The position numbers and the translations under genes were made by a program. This document shows positions 7,202 through 12,630 of a stretch of DNA of 14,262 nucleotides, in pieces (the stretch's first letter is position 1; the number at the start of each line of letters is the position of its first letter). The notes under the pieces were generated by a model. That model worked only from the letters and a program-made list of their open reading frames with translations. It was not told the origin of the DNA and searched no databases. Origin of the DNA: a bacterium (GTDB lineage: Bacteria > Zixibacteria > MSB-5A5 > GN15 > FEB-12); contig DAOWIM010000018.1 of the NCBI GenBank assembly GCA_030640905.1, forward strand, positions 1 through 14,262. Direction: 5' to 3'.

Positions 7202-7819
7202 GTGAAAACGATCCTTTATGTAATGACTTTGGTCTTGATTTGCGTGGTGAGTTGTACGACTCACTCACCCGAAACAGAGCCAGTCGTATCAGTTCAACAG
7301 AACAGCAACAAATATCATAATAAGCAAGGACATTTCTCTTTTCGTGTGCCGAATGGGTGGAAAGAAATCGCGGCGGACGAACTCAAAGAATTCAATACGC
7401 TTCAACCGATTCCATTTGATTTAGGATTTCGTAAAACCAAACAGTATCCCTATTTCCTAATACAAATCAGGTTTAATAGAAGAGAGTCAAAGAAGAATAT
7501 CGACACCTATATTGGCTATGCCACACCTGTAAGTGACATCGTTGGCATTGCAAAACACATTCAGGATGGAAGTTATATTAAAAGGGATCTTTATCACGTG
7601 AAGAAACAGTTCTTTATCATGATCCTGAAATACGAGGGTGCCAAGCCTATCCTCTCTATTATGGCAAAGAAGTACTCCAGTTACGGCTATGTGATAATAC
7701 ACTATTATCTTACTTCTAACAATTCACTTGAAAAGCTTATCAACAACCTGAAGATCCTTAGCGAAGTGCTGGACTCATTTGAGTATGATCATGGTTATGC
7801 ATTCAGTGGAAAAAAATAA
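7202..7819 (+). CDS. Unknown lipoprotein, possibly PsbP/Mog1-like fold (GTG start)
   Basis: 205 residues starting at GTG, with AGAGGGAGA 6 bases upstream. The N-terminus is a lipoprotein signal (MKTILYVMTLVLICVVSC) with lipobox VVSC and lipidated Cys18. After a short linker, HFSFRVPNGWKEI (44-56) resembles the opening strand of PsbP/DUF1795-like domains, which often start with an F-S/R-x-P-x-GW pattern. The rest alternates strands and helices and ends with a helix and DSFEYD. This fold suggestion is weak and based on one motif. Composition is strikingly AT-rich: counted lines 7441-7500 and 7681-7740 have 18 and 17 G+C of 60, against 31 of 60 in cheV at 1201-1260, which suggests horizontal acquisition. 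It is flanked by repeat copies B and C, the latter beginning about 50 bases after its stop. Confidence 0.75.
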   Translation: MKTILYVMTLVLICVVSCTTHSPETEPVVSVQQNSNKYHNKQGHFSFRVPNGWKEIAADELKEFNTLQPIPFDLGFRKTKQYPYFLIQIRFNRRESKKNIDTYIGYATPVSDIVGIAKHIQDGSYIKRDLYHVKKQFFIMILKYEGAKPILSIMAKKYSSYGYVIIHYYLTSNNSLEKLINNLKILSEVLDSFEYDHGYAFSGKK

Positions 7820-7833
7820 CTCCGTATCGGCCT

Positions 7834-7900
7834 GGGTGGCACCCTCAGACTTGTTTGGGTGTGATTCGGTCAAGGCCAAACGAGTTTGACCTTGCCACCC
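7834..7900 (+). repeat. Dispersed repeat, copy C, full 67-base imperfect palindrome
   Basis: The 31-base core is 7870-7900. With its left flank it forms a long hairpin. Outer arms GGGTGGCA (7834-7841) and TGCCACCC (7893-7900) match 8 of 8. After a 3x3 internal loop, TCAGACTTGTTTGG (7845-7858) pairs with CCAAACGAGTTTGA (7876-7889), 14 pairs including two G-U. The loop is 17 bases. It lies 15-81 bases after the lipoprotein stop and 36 bases from the 3' end of tRNA-Arg. No T-run follows on either strand, so it is not a standard terminator. The shape recalls a recombination or single-strand folding site; see findings. Confidence 0.8.
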
Positions 7901-7935
7901 ATACGTCATGTTGAAATAATTGGAAGCAAAGAAAG

Positions 7936-8009
7936 CACCCCCGCCAGGATTCGAACCTGGTACCCTCTGCTTAGAAGGCAGATGCTCTATCCAAATGAGC
8001 TACGGGGGC
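7936..8009 (-). tRNA. tRNA-Arg (anticodon TCT)
   Basis: On the minus strand the 74 bases fold as a full cloverleaf. The acceptor stem is GCCCCCG (8009-8003) with CGGGGGT (7943-7937, first pair G-U), followed by TA linker bases and the D-stem GCTC/GAGC. The anticodon stem is TCTGC/GCAGA with loop CTTCTAA and anticodon TCT, reading AGA. A 5-base variable loop precedes the T-arm CCAGG-TTCGAAT-CCTGG. The discriminator is G and the CCA is not encoded. The 3' end points at the repeat-bordered accessory block. Confidence 0.95.
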
Positions 8010-8059
8010 GTGACAAGTCACTTTTTGCCCTCACGCAAAAGAATGCTGACCGTGAGGGC
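8010..8059 (-). other. Structured 5' leader of the tRNA-Arg transcript
   Basis: GCCCTCACG (8027-8035) pairs perfectly with CGTGAGGGC (8051-8059), a 9-bp stem with a 15-base loop. GTGACAAGTCAC (8010-8021) is a second, perfect inverted repeat directly against the tRNA 5' end. Between the predicted promoter and the tRNA these would lie in the precursor leader and may affect RNase P or endonuclease processing. The pairing is directly visible; the role is inference. Confidence 0.5.
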
Positions 8060-8073
8060 CGCGTAACCGCTTC

Positions 8074-8102
8074 ATTATAGGCCGCCTCAAGAACGTGAGC
8101 AA
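8074..8102 (-). promoter_or_regulatory. Sigma-70-like promoter for tRNA-Arg
   Basis: On the minus strand TTGCTC (8102-8097) is followed after exactly 17 bases by a perfect TATAAT (8079-8074). The predicted start is near 8067, giving a leader of about 57 bases before the tRNA. The hexamer spacing and the position upstream of a stable-RNA gene support it. The -35 box keeps only the TTG. Confidence 0.65.
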
Positions 8103-8169
8103 GCCGGATTTGCTCCCGCCGCAAACTACAGATTACGGCGCAAACAAACCACAGTAGCCAAACTAAATA

Positions 8170-8181
8170 TTGGCCAGCCAA
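8170..8181. promoter_or_regulatory. Perfect short inverted repeat TTGGC-CA-GCCAA
   Basis: A 12-base perfect palindrome with a 2-base centre, located between the divergent tRNA promoter and the plus-strand small transcript. It is half-site-like in shape, as for many dimeric regulators. There is no further support. Confidence 0.25.
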
Positions 8182-8221
8182 GAGGCAAGACTAAATTTGG
8201 GGCACATCTCCCCCGATCCGA

Positions 8222-8281
8222 CGGTAAATCATCGCTGAAATTGTCGTCATTTTTCTATTGCATCAGACGGCCAATTTACCG
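8222..8281 (+). promoter_or_regulatory. Widely spaced 8-bp inverted repeat upstream of the small transcript
   Basis: CGGTAAAT (8222-8229) and ATTTACCG (8274-8281) are perfect complements separated by 44 bases. The right half abuts the -10 box TATAAT at 8286-8291, so a bound regulator would cover the promoter. It could be a pair of operator half-sites or chance. Confidence 0.35.
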
Positions 8282-8285
8282 ATAC

Positions 8286-8291
8286 TATAAT
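8286..8291 (+). promoter_or_regulatory. Consensus -10 box of the small transcript
   Basis: A perfect TATAAT. The only TTG-type -35 candidate (TTGCAT, 8258-8263) is 22 bases away, too far for a standard promoter, so activation by a regulator is possible. The predicted start near 8298 would leave almost no 5' UTR before the Shine-Dalgarno. Confidence 0.5.
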
Positions 8292-8314
8292 TACACAAGA
8301 AAGGAGGTGGTCTT

Positions 8315-8350
8315 TTGAAATCGAATTTATGTGAGGTGACTGCTACTTAG
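8315..8350 (+). CDS. Tiny ORF, 11 residues (MKSNLCEVTAT), TTG start
   Basis: TTG start at 8315, preceded by AAAGGAGGTG (8300-8309), the strongest Shine-Dalgarno in the window, with 5 bases between them. The TAG stop lies at 8348-8350 inside the base of the downstream hairpin. The peptide has one cysteine, one lysine and one glutamate and no hydrophobic stretch. It is too short to judge by composition; the case for translation rests entirely on the ribosome-binding site. It might be a leader or regulatory peptide, or only a ribosome-docking site. Confidence 0.4.
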   Translation: MKSNLCEVTAT

Positions 8351-8408
8351 GTGCAGCCCAGTTACAAATACGTTGGGTTGCTCTAAGTAAATCCCAACAG
8401 TTTGACCG

Positions 8409-8440
8409 ACCCGGCGATTCGCAAGAGTTGTCGGGTTTTT
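8409..8440 (+). terminator. Rho-independent terminator of the small transcript
   Basis: ACCCGGCGA (8409-8417) pairs with TTGTCGGGT (8428-8436), nine pairs including two G-U, with a 10-base loop and TTTTT at 8436-8440. It lies 16 bases before the stop codon of the convergent PD40 gene. No T-run follows on the minus strand. Confidence 0.78.
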
Positions 8441-8455
8441 ACTTTTACAGCGCCT

Positions 8456-9409
8456 TTACTCCACATCAACCAGTTGCCCGAACCTGATTCCAGTAGCAGT
8501 ATCTCCACTGGCGGCCCGAAAAGCGACCTTAGTACCGTCCCATGACAGAACAGGCAATGACAACTCCATACCGCTCGGCATCGTGTACGTCTTCGACACG
8601 CCGGTTGCAATATTGTGGACGATATAGGCGGTGGCACTGCTGTTGGAGAAACCCAGCAGGGTACCGTCACCATTCCAGGTCGGACACCGCCCACTCCCGA
8701 TAACGGTCGGCTCGCCTCCCTCAAACGGCACCCAGGCGATGACACTACCCGGGGCCTGGTAAACAATACGGGTACCATCGCGCGATATGGTACAGAAAAC
8801 GGCTGAGCCGATAGTGGTCGTGAGGTTAGCTGATATCACTGGTCCGCTTGACCAGTCAAGCGTATAGACATCATTCCACCGCCCCACTGCCCGCTGGCCG
8901 TCACCCGAGACAGAGAGATGACTTGGTGAAATCGTTGAAGTCGGGGCGATACCAATATGAGTACCGTTAAACGTCTGCAAAACGGTCGATGCAGGGTTAC
9001 CGTCAATTTGAGTCGGACCGGCGGCCATCAGGTGCATATTATCCATATCATCGGGAATCCACCCATCATAATAGACGATACGGCCATCCTCGAGATAACC
9101 CGGCGTCCAGCCATCGTACCCCAGACCGTCAGACTCATGATCAGTGACCGGAATTGGTAAAGCACCGACGCCGGCCGCTACTCTCCAGACATCACCGACC
9201 GGTCCTCCGCTATAGACGATATTCATTCCATCCGGCGACCAGTCAGGACGGAAGAACAGTACTTCGTAGTATTCGCTAAGGAAAACGGTGGTCACATCGA
9301 CCCGTGGACCACTCGGGGTAGAATTGCTTGACTTGTCATCACTACAGGATATGACGAGCACGATCAGGGCCATCAGAAATGTCCGGATAGGCAGCACAGA
9401 TTTTCGCAT
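8456..9409 (-). CDS. PD40-type beta-propeller lipoprotein
   Basis: 317 residues. The ATG at 9409 is preferred over an upstream in-frame start because GGGGAG lies about 7 bases before it and a lipoprotein signal follows (MRKSVLPIRTFLMALIVLVISC, lipobox VISC, Cys22). A Ser/Asp-rich linker leads to a six-bladed-type propeller marked by repeats of the WD40-like/PD40 pattern. These are PDWSPDGMNIVYSG (55-68), EDGRIVYYDG (107-116), LSVSGDGQRAV (165-175), TISRDGTRIVYQA (207-219), PTWNGDGTLLGFS (243-255) and LSWDGTKVAFRA (288-299). These repeats occur in TolB and in many periplasmic or surface proteins that bind proteins or glycans. With one lipid anchor and no other domain, a scaffold role at the envelope is likely. 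It is the last gene of a minus-strand series, 69 bases after its neighbour. Confidence 0.82.
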   Translation of the reverse strand: MRKSVLPIRTFLMALIVLVISCSDDKSSNSTPSGPRVDVTTVFLSEYYEVLFFRPDWSPDGMNIVYSGGPVGDVWRVAAGVGALPIPVTDHESDGLGYDGWTPGYLEDGRIVYYDGWIPDDMDNMHLMAAGPTQIDGNPASTVLQTFNGTHIGIAPTSTISPSHLSVSGDGQRAVGRWNDVYTLDWSSGPVISANLTTTIGSAVFCTISRDGTRIVYQAPGSVIAWVPFEGGEPTVIGSGRCPTWNGDGTLLGFSNSSATAYIVHNIATGVSKTYTMPSGMELSLPVLSWDGTKVAFRAASGDTATGIRFGQLVDVE

Positions 9410-9478
9410 AATCAATCTCCCCTTGTTATATCTGCTCTTGCACGCAACGAGCATTCATGAACTTTCATCCAACAGGTT

Positions 9479-10363
9479 CTACTGCTTCTGAATAGTAATC
9501 GAGTAACTGAATTCCAGAGGGATGTCACCTCCTGATGGCTCGATTCCGGACCCGGTAGTGGTGGCTGTACCTGAAATCGGGGTCAACACATAGTCAATAG
9601 CCTGACTCATGATCGAGCTTTCCAAGTAACCCATCTGAGGATAGGTATAGTCGGACTGTCCCTGATGACAGGTCACAACATAAGTCACCGACATCATACC
9701 CATCGGTACAATTACAAACTCAAGCGCACCGGCAGAGGCTGTACCGGCCAGAGCAACAGTAAATCCGGGAGCGTCAATGCTGGATTCAATGCAGTCGGGA
9801 CCGGGCGTAAAGGTAACCGCATGCGAACCGGTACCCGTGCCGGCAACGGAACCACCGCCAACAGTGAAATTTACCGAAAGCGTGATGATATCCTGAAAGT
9901 CTTGATAGGGACCGAACTCACCCGGATGAGTCACCGTAATAGTGGCGTTGGCGGTCCAGTTGCCGTCAAGCGTTGATGACGCACAGACCGACCATGCTGA
10001 GACAATATTGGTATGAGTTGCACATCGAGCCTGGGCTATGGCACAGCAGGAAGCAGTTGGGCTAATGTCGTGATTGCGACAGTTCTCGGTAGACCATTCA
10101 GAAATCGGGGAGCCATCCAGCCAGTCGAATCGATATTCAAGGGTGTGCCCCAGCGTGCTGATAGCCTCAGCACAGGCGCTGGTATCAGTGCAGGTGACAA
10201 CTGGAGGACTGACTGCTTCCAGAATTGGTCCAGCCGGTGGTCCGCTGGCCGGTTCGTCAGATTCTCCGCAGGTGACGACAAGAAGGAAAACAAGTACAAC
10301 AACGAGCGCCGCTGAGCATGCCGCCAGGCGGCCAAATAAACGATTATTTCTGGATATGAACAT
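9479..10363 (-). CDS. Cysteine-rich PKD-like lipoprotein
   Basis: 294 residues from the ATG at 10363, which has GGAGGG about 9 bases upstream; the frame is open further back but without a signal. The N-terminus is a long lipoprotein signal with lipobox VVTC (Cys32). Residues about 72-130 resemble a PKD/Ig-like module of the type YRFDWLDG...SEWS...AQARC...SAWS, seen in secreted proteins of FCB and related phyla. The following region (about 135-294) is beta-rich with no family I can name. Nine cysteines follow the lipidated one (58, 64, 95, 106, 107, 114, 127, 191, 232), so disulfides are likely. It lies between the LtaS-like gene and the PD40 lipoprotein on the same strand, with gaps of 85 and 69 bases. 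Possible operon; function unknown. Confidence 0.72.
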   Translation of the reverse strand: MFISRNNRLFGRLAACSAALVVVLVFLLVVTCGESDEPASGPPAGPILEAVSPPVVTCTDTSACAEAISTLGHTLEYRFDWLDGSPISEWSTENCRNHDISPTASCCAIAQARCATHTNIVSAWSVCASSTLDGNWTANATITVTHPGEFGPYQDFQDIITLSVNFTVGGGSVAGTGTGSHAVTFTPGPDCIESSIDAPGFTVALAGTASAGALEFVIVPMGMMSVTYVVTCHQGQSDYTYPQMGYLESSIMSQAIDYVLTPISGTATTTGSGIEPSGGDIPLEFSYSITIQKQ

Positions 10364-10448
10364 CAATACTACCCTCCGATCAGGGATTAGATACTCTAAT
10401 CCTAATATAGTTATCTTCCCCAATAAACCTACACGAAAATATGCATTG

Positions 10449-12470
10449 TTACCGACCTGCAGCCGTCACCGCGGCGCTATCGGCACCAATCAACGGTCGC
10501 AGCAGGTTGTGGTAACCAACGCTGAAAATCGAAAGCGCTCTCTTGTTGTATTCTGCCGTCATCTCCGCAAGAGAATCGGCCAGGTTGACCGTCACATCGG
10601 GCAGACGATACAGTCTCGGCGACCCGCGCCCTCGCTGCGGAGAAACAAGGTAGTATCCATTCTGAATAAAACCGAGGTAGTACCATTCCGAGAGGTATGC
10701 AAACGGCTCCACGGTGGAGGTGGAATCGAGAAGATCACGCCCAAACGAGTAGTCATCGTAGTCGAGCCCAACCAACCCCATGATTGTCGCGAGGATGTCC
10801 ATCTGGCTGCCCAGTTGATCGGTGCGAACATCGCGCGGCAAGTTGCCTCGGGTGTCGAGTATCAACATGGGAATATGCACGCGGCTGGGATCCATCCGAA
10901 TTCGCTTCCGTCCACCGGCGCCATTGTCGGAAGTGATAACGACGATTGTGTTGGCGAAAGCCGGATCAGTCTGAACGGTCCTGATAAACCGCCCCAGCGC
11001 CCAGTCGGAATACTTAAACGCGTTGAGGATATCTTCATCCGGTGTCCCCGGTGGCACTCGCTGGAAAGGAACGTCGGGCACAAGCCACGGCCCGTGGTTG
11101 GACGCGGTCAGCATCGTGGCAAAGAATCGTTTGCCATTGAGGCTGTCGATCTCATCGATAGCCCGATCAAACATGACGTGGTCGGGCACACCCCACGTAC
11201 CAAGATGCAGTTCTTCATCAAAATCAAGAGCCGATACCACCCGCTGGAAACCGTTTGATATCATAAAGCCCTGGATATTATCCCAGTGAGGATCGTGCGG
11301 CAATATAAATACGGTCTCATAGTTGTGAGCGCGGAGAATCGATGGCAGCCCCCAGAGGTGATAGTCCCCCCGTACCTGTTTCATCAGTCCCTTGCCCAGC
11401 AAGTGCGGGTATCCGAAGAGAGGCGCAAATATACCGGAGTAGGTGTGCATGCCTTCGGAGTACATATTGGTAAACAACAAACCATCTTTGGTAAGCGAAT
11501 CAAAACAGGGCGAGAGTGGAACATTAAAAATGTTGTCCAGCGCGTCGATCTTGGTAGCTCCAAACGATTCCATAATGATCAGGATGACGTTTGGCGGGTC
11601 GCCGGAGGGAGGATCAAAAACAACCCGGCGGTGAATTCTCAGGTTCTGCACTATTGGATCATCAACGCTCATGCCGATGAGATTTCGGATTGTCGTCTCG
11701 GCGTTCGGACGCGAGATATCTTCGGCGAATTTCCGAAGGTCTTCCTTCTCGTCCGAACTGTAAACAGCATCATGCAAAAATGTATAGACAGGATTCAGCG
11801 CCAGTTGGTTGGCGAATTCGTGTTCCGAAAAATAAGCCACGCCCCAGCGAATGACGGTCTTGTCGGTGATCCGGCCTCGCGCTCCACCAAAGAGAATGAC
11901 CATCAGGGGCAACAGATACAGCAAATGAACCCAGAAAGGAGAGATGAAAAAACTCCGGAATAACCACCGTTGCAAACGCCGAACAACCCAGATGAAAGCG
12001 GCCAAAACTACCGCGTAGAGGATCAGGTATCCGATCACCGGGTAAGTTTCCCAGACCATCTGTATCATCATACCGGGGGTGTCATCCCATTGCCCGGCGA
12101 TACCGTTGAGGCGAACGTTGAAAAAATCGAAGAACTCAATATCGGCCAAGTGCAACGAAAAAGCTCCGGCAGCACAGAGACTCAGGATGATCGTGTGAAC
12201 GAAACGAACAGTTCTATTGCGGGCGATATCGACCAGCGGTATGACGGCCAAAAGGCTAAGCGGCATCATGATAAACGACGCTATCAAAATGTCAAAGCGG
12301 ACGCCAACCAGAAATGATTTCGCAAGAATAGCAACGGGCACATTGGCGGCACCGTCGTCGACAATTGCCAGCAGAATCAACCGCCACAATTCAAAAAAAG
12401 CCACCAGAACAATACCGACCAGAAGGCAGTATATTCCCGGGCGAGAGATATACCTGCTGTCGAGCTTCAT
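10449..12470 (-). CDS. LtaS/MdoB-like membrane sulfatase-fold phosphotransferase
   Basis: 673 residues from the ATG at 12470; a GTG three codons upstream (12479) is equally possible, since neither has a clear Shine-Dalgarno. Five transmembrane helices (about 14-36, 61-80, 90-113, 144-163, 176-196) precede an extracytoplasmic alkaline-phosphatase-superfamily domain (about 292-600), the architecture of lipoteichoic acid synthase and of the MdoB (OpgB) phosphoglycerol transferase. Metal and catalytic positions appear as E301 (NVILIIMESFG), nucleophile candidate T343 (EGMHTYSG), H459 (TASNHGPW) and D515-N516 (VITSDNGAGG). The Asp-His of LtaS is Asp-Asn here, as in arylsulfatases, but no Cys/Ser-x-Pro-x-Arg formylglycine motif is present. 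It probably transfers phosphoglycerol or a phospho-head group to an envelope glycan or lipid; the substrate is not determinable. Confidence 0.85.
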   Translation of the reverse strand: MKLDSRYISRPGIYCLLVGIVLVAFFELWRLILLAIVDDGAANVPVAILAKSFLVGVRFDILIASFIMMPLSLLAVIPLVDIARNRTVRFVHTIILSLCAAGAFSLHLADIEFFDFFNVRLNGIAGQWDDTPGMMIQMVWETYPVIGYLILYAVVLAAFIWVVRRLQRWLFRSFFISPFWVHLLYLLPLMVILFGGARGRITDKTVIRWGVAYFSEHEFANQLALNPVYTFLHDAVYSSDEKEDLRKFAEDISRPNAETTIRNLIGMSVDDPIVQNLRIHRRVVFDPPSGDPPNVILIIMESFGATKIDALDNIFNVPLSPCFDSLTKDGLLFTNMYSEGMHTYSGIFAPLFGYPHLLGKGLMKQVRGDYHLWGLPSILRAHNYETVFILPHDPHWDNIQGFMISNGFQRVVSALDFDEELHLGTWGVPDHVMFDRAIDEIDSLNGKRFFATMLTASNHGPWLVPDVPFQRVPPGTPDEDILNAFKYSDWALGRFIRTVQTDPAFANTIVVITSDNGAGGRKRIRMDPSRVHIPMLILDTRGNLPRDVRTDQLGSQMDILATIMGLVGLDYDDYSFGRDLLDSTSTVEPFAYLSEWYYLGFIQNGYYLVSPQRGRGSPRLYRLPDVTVNLADSLAEMTAEYNKRALSIFSVGYHNLLRPLIGADSAAVTAAGR

Positions 12471-12566
12471 TGTCCACACACAATCGGAACTGGCATTTGC
12501 CTATGGTGCACAATCATCGACTGATTGTCAAGAAAGGGCGCACTGTTTGACTAACTCGGAGACAGC

Positions 12567-12598
12567 AAAAAGTCGGGTACCCTTTCGGATACCCGACT
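12567..12598 (-). terminator. Rho-independent terminator after the porV-like gene
   Basis: AGTCGGGTA (12571-12579) pairs perfectly with TACCCGACT (12590-12598), and CC/GG extend the stem across one mismatch. On the minus strand it is followed by TTTTT. It lies 33 bases after the stop of the porV-like gene and about 100 bases upstream of the LtaS-like gene, so it separates the two minus-strand units. Confidence 0.85.
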
Positions 12599-12630
12599 CT
12601 CTGTCTAACTAAATCATCTTCGGTGACGGA

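Larger units (their letters stand above)
8298..8440 (+). ncRNA. Candidate small transcript: extreme Shine-Dalgarno, tiny ORF, long hairpin, terminator
   Basis: About 143 bases bounded by a perfect -10 box and a terminator. AGAAAGGAGGTGGTC (8298-8312) matches the reverse complement of the usual 16S 3' tail at 14 of 15 bases, the exception allowing a G-U pair. An 11-codon ORF follows. A 15-bp hairpin, with one bulged base and two G-U pairs, comes next: TACTTAG plus GCAGCCC against GGGTTGC plus CTAAGTA, in 8344-8389. Its 5' arm contains the ORF's stop codon. The unit looks self-contained, since the next gene is on the other strand. Dual-function sRNA, ribosome-binding decoy, or small-peptide mRNA are all possible. 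I recognise no named RNA family. Confidence 0.5.

Noticed and set aside
7834..7900. Integron attC site
   Set aside because: The element has the general folded shape, but its ends are GGGTGGCA/TGCCACCC and not RYYYAAC/GTTRRRY, the inner GCCAAAC/GTTTGAC boxes are two bases apart, and no integrase is in the window.
5850..7900. CRISPR array
   Set aside because: Only three copies, spaced 724 and 1296 bases apart with genes between them; no regular spacers and no cas genes.
7868..7935. tRNA 3'-end duplication marking a phage-type attachment site
   Set aside because: I compared the tRNA 3' segment by eye with the repeat cores and flanks and found no direct copy of it, so no att pair can be claimed.
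10074..11963. Long plus-strand ORFs (394 and 225 residues) opposite the LtaS-like gene
   Set aside because: They are shadows of conserved minus-strand genes; their translations are rich in R, G, S and H and show no domain.
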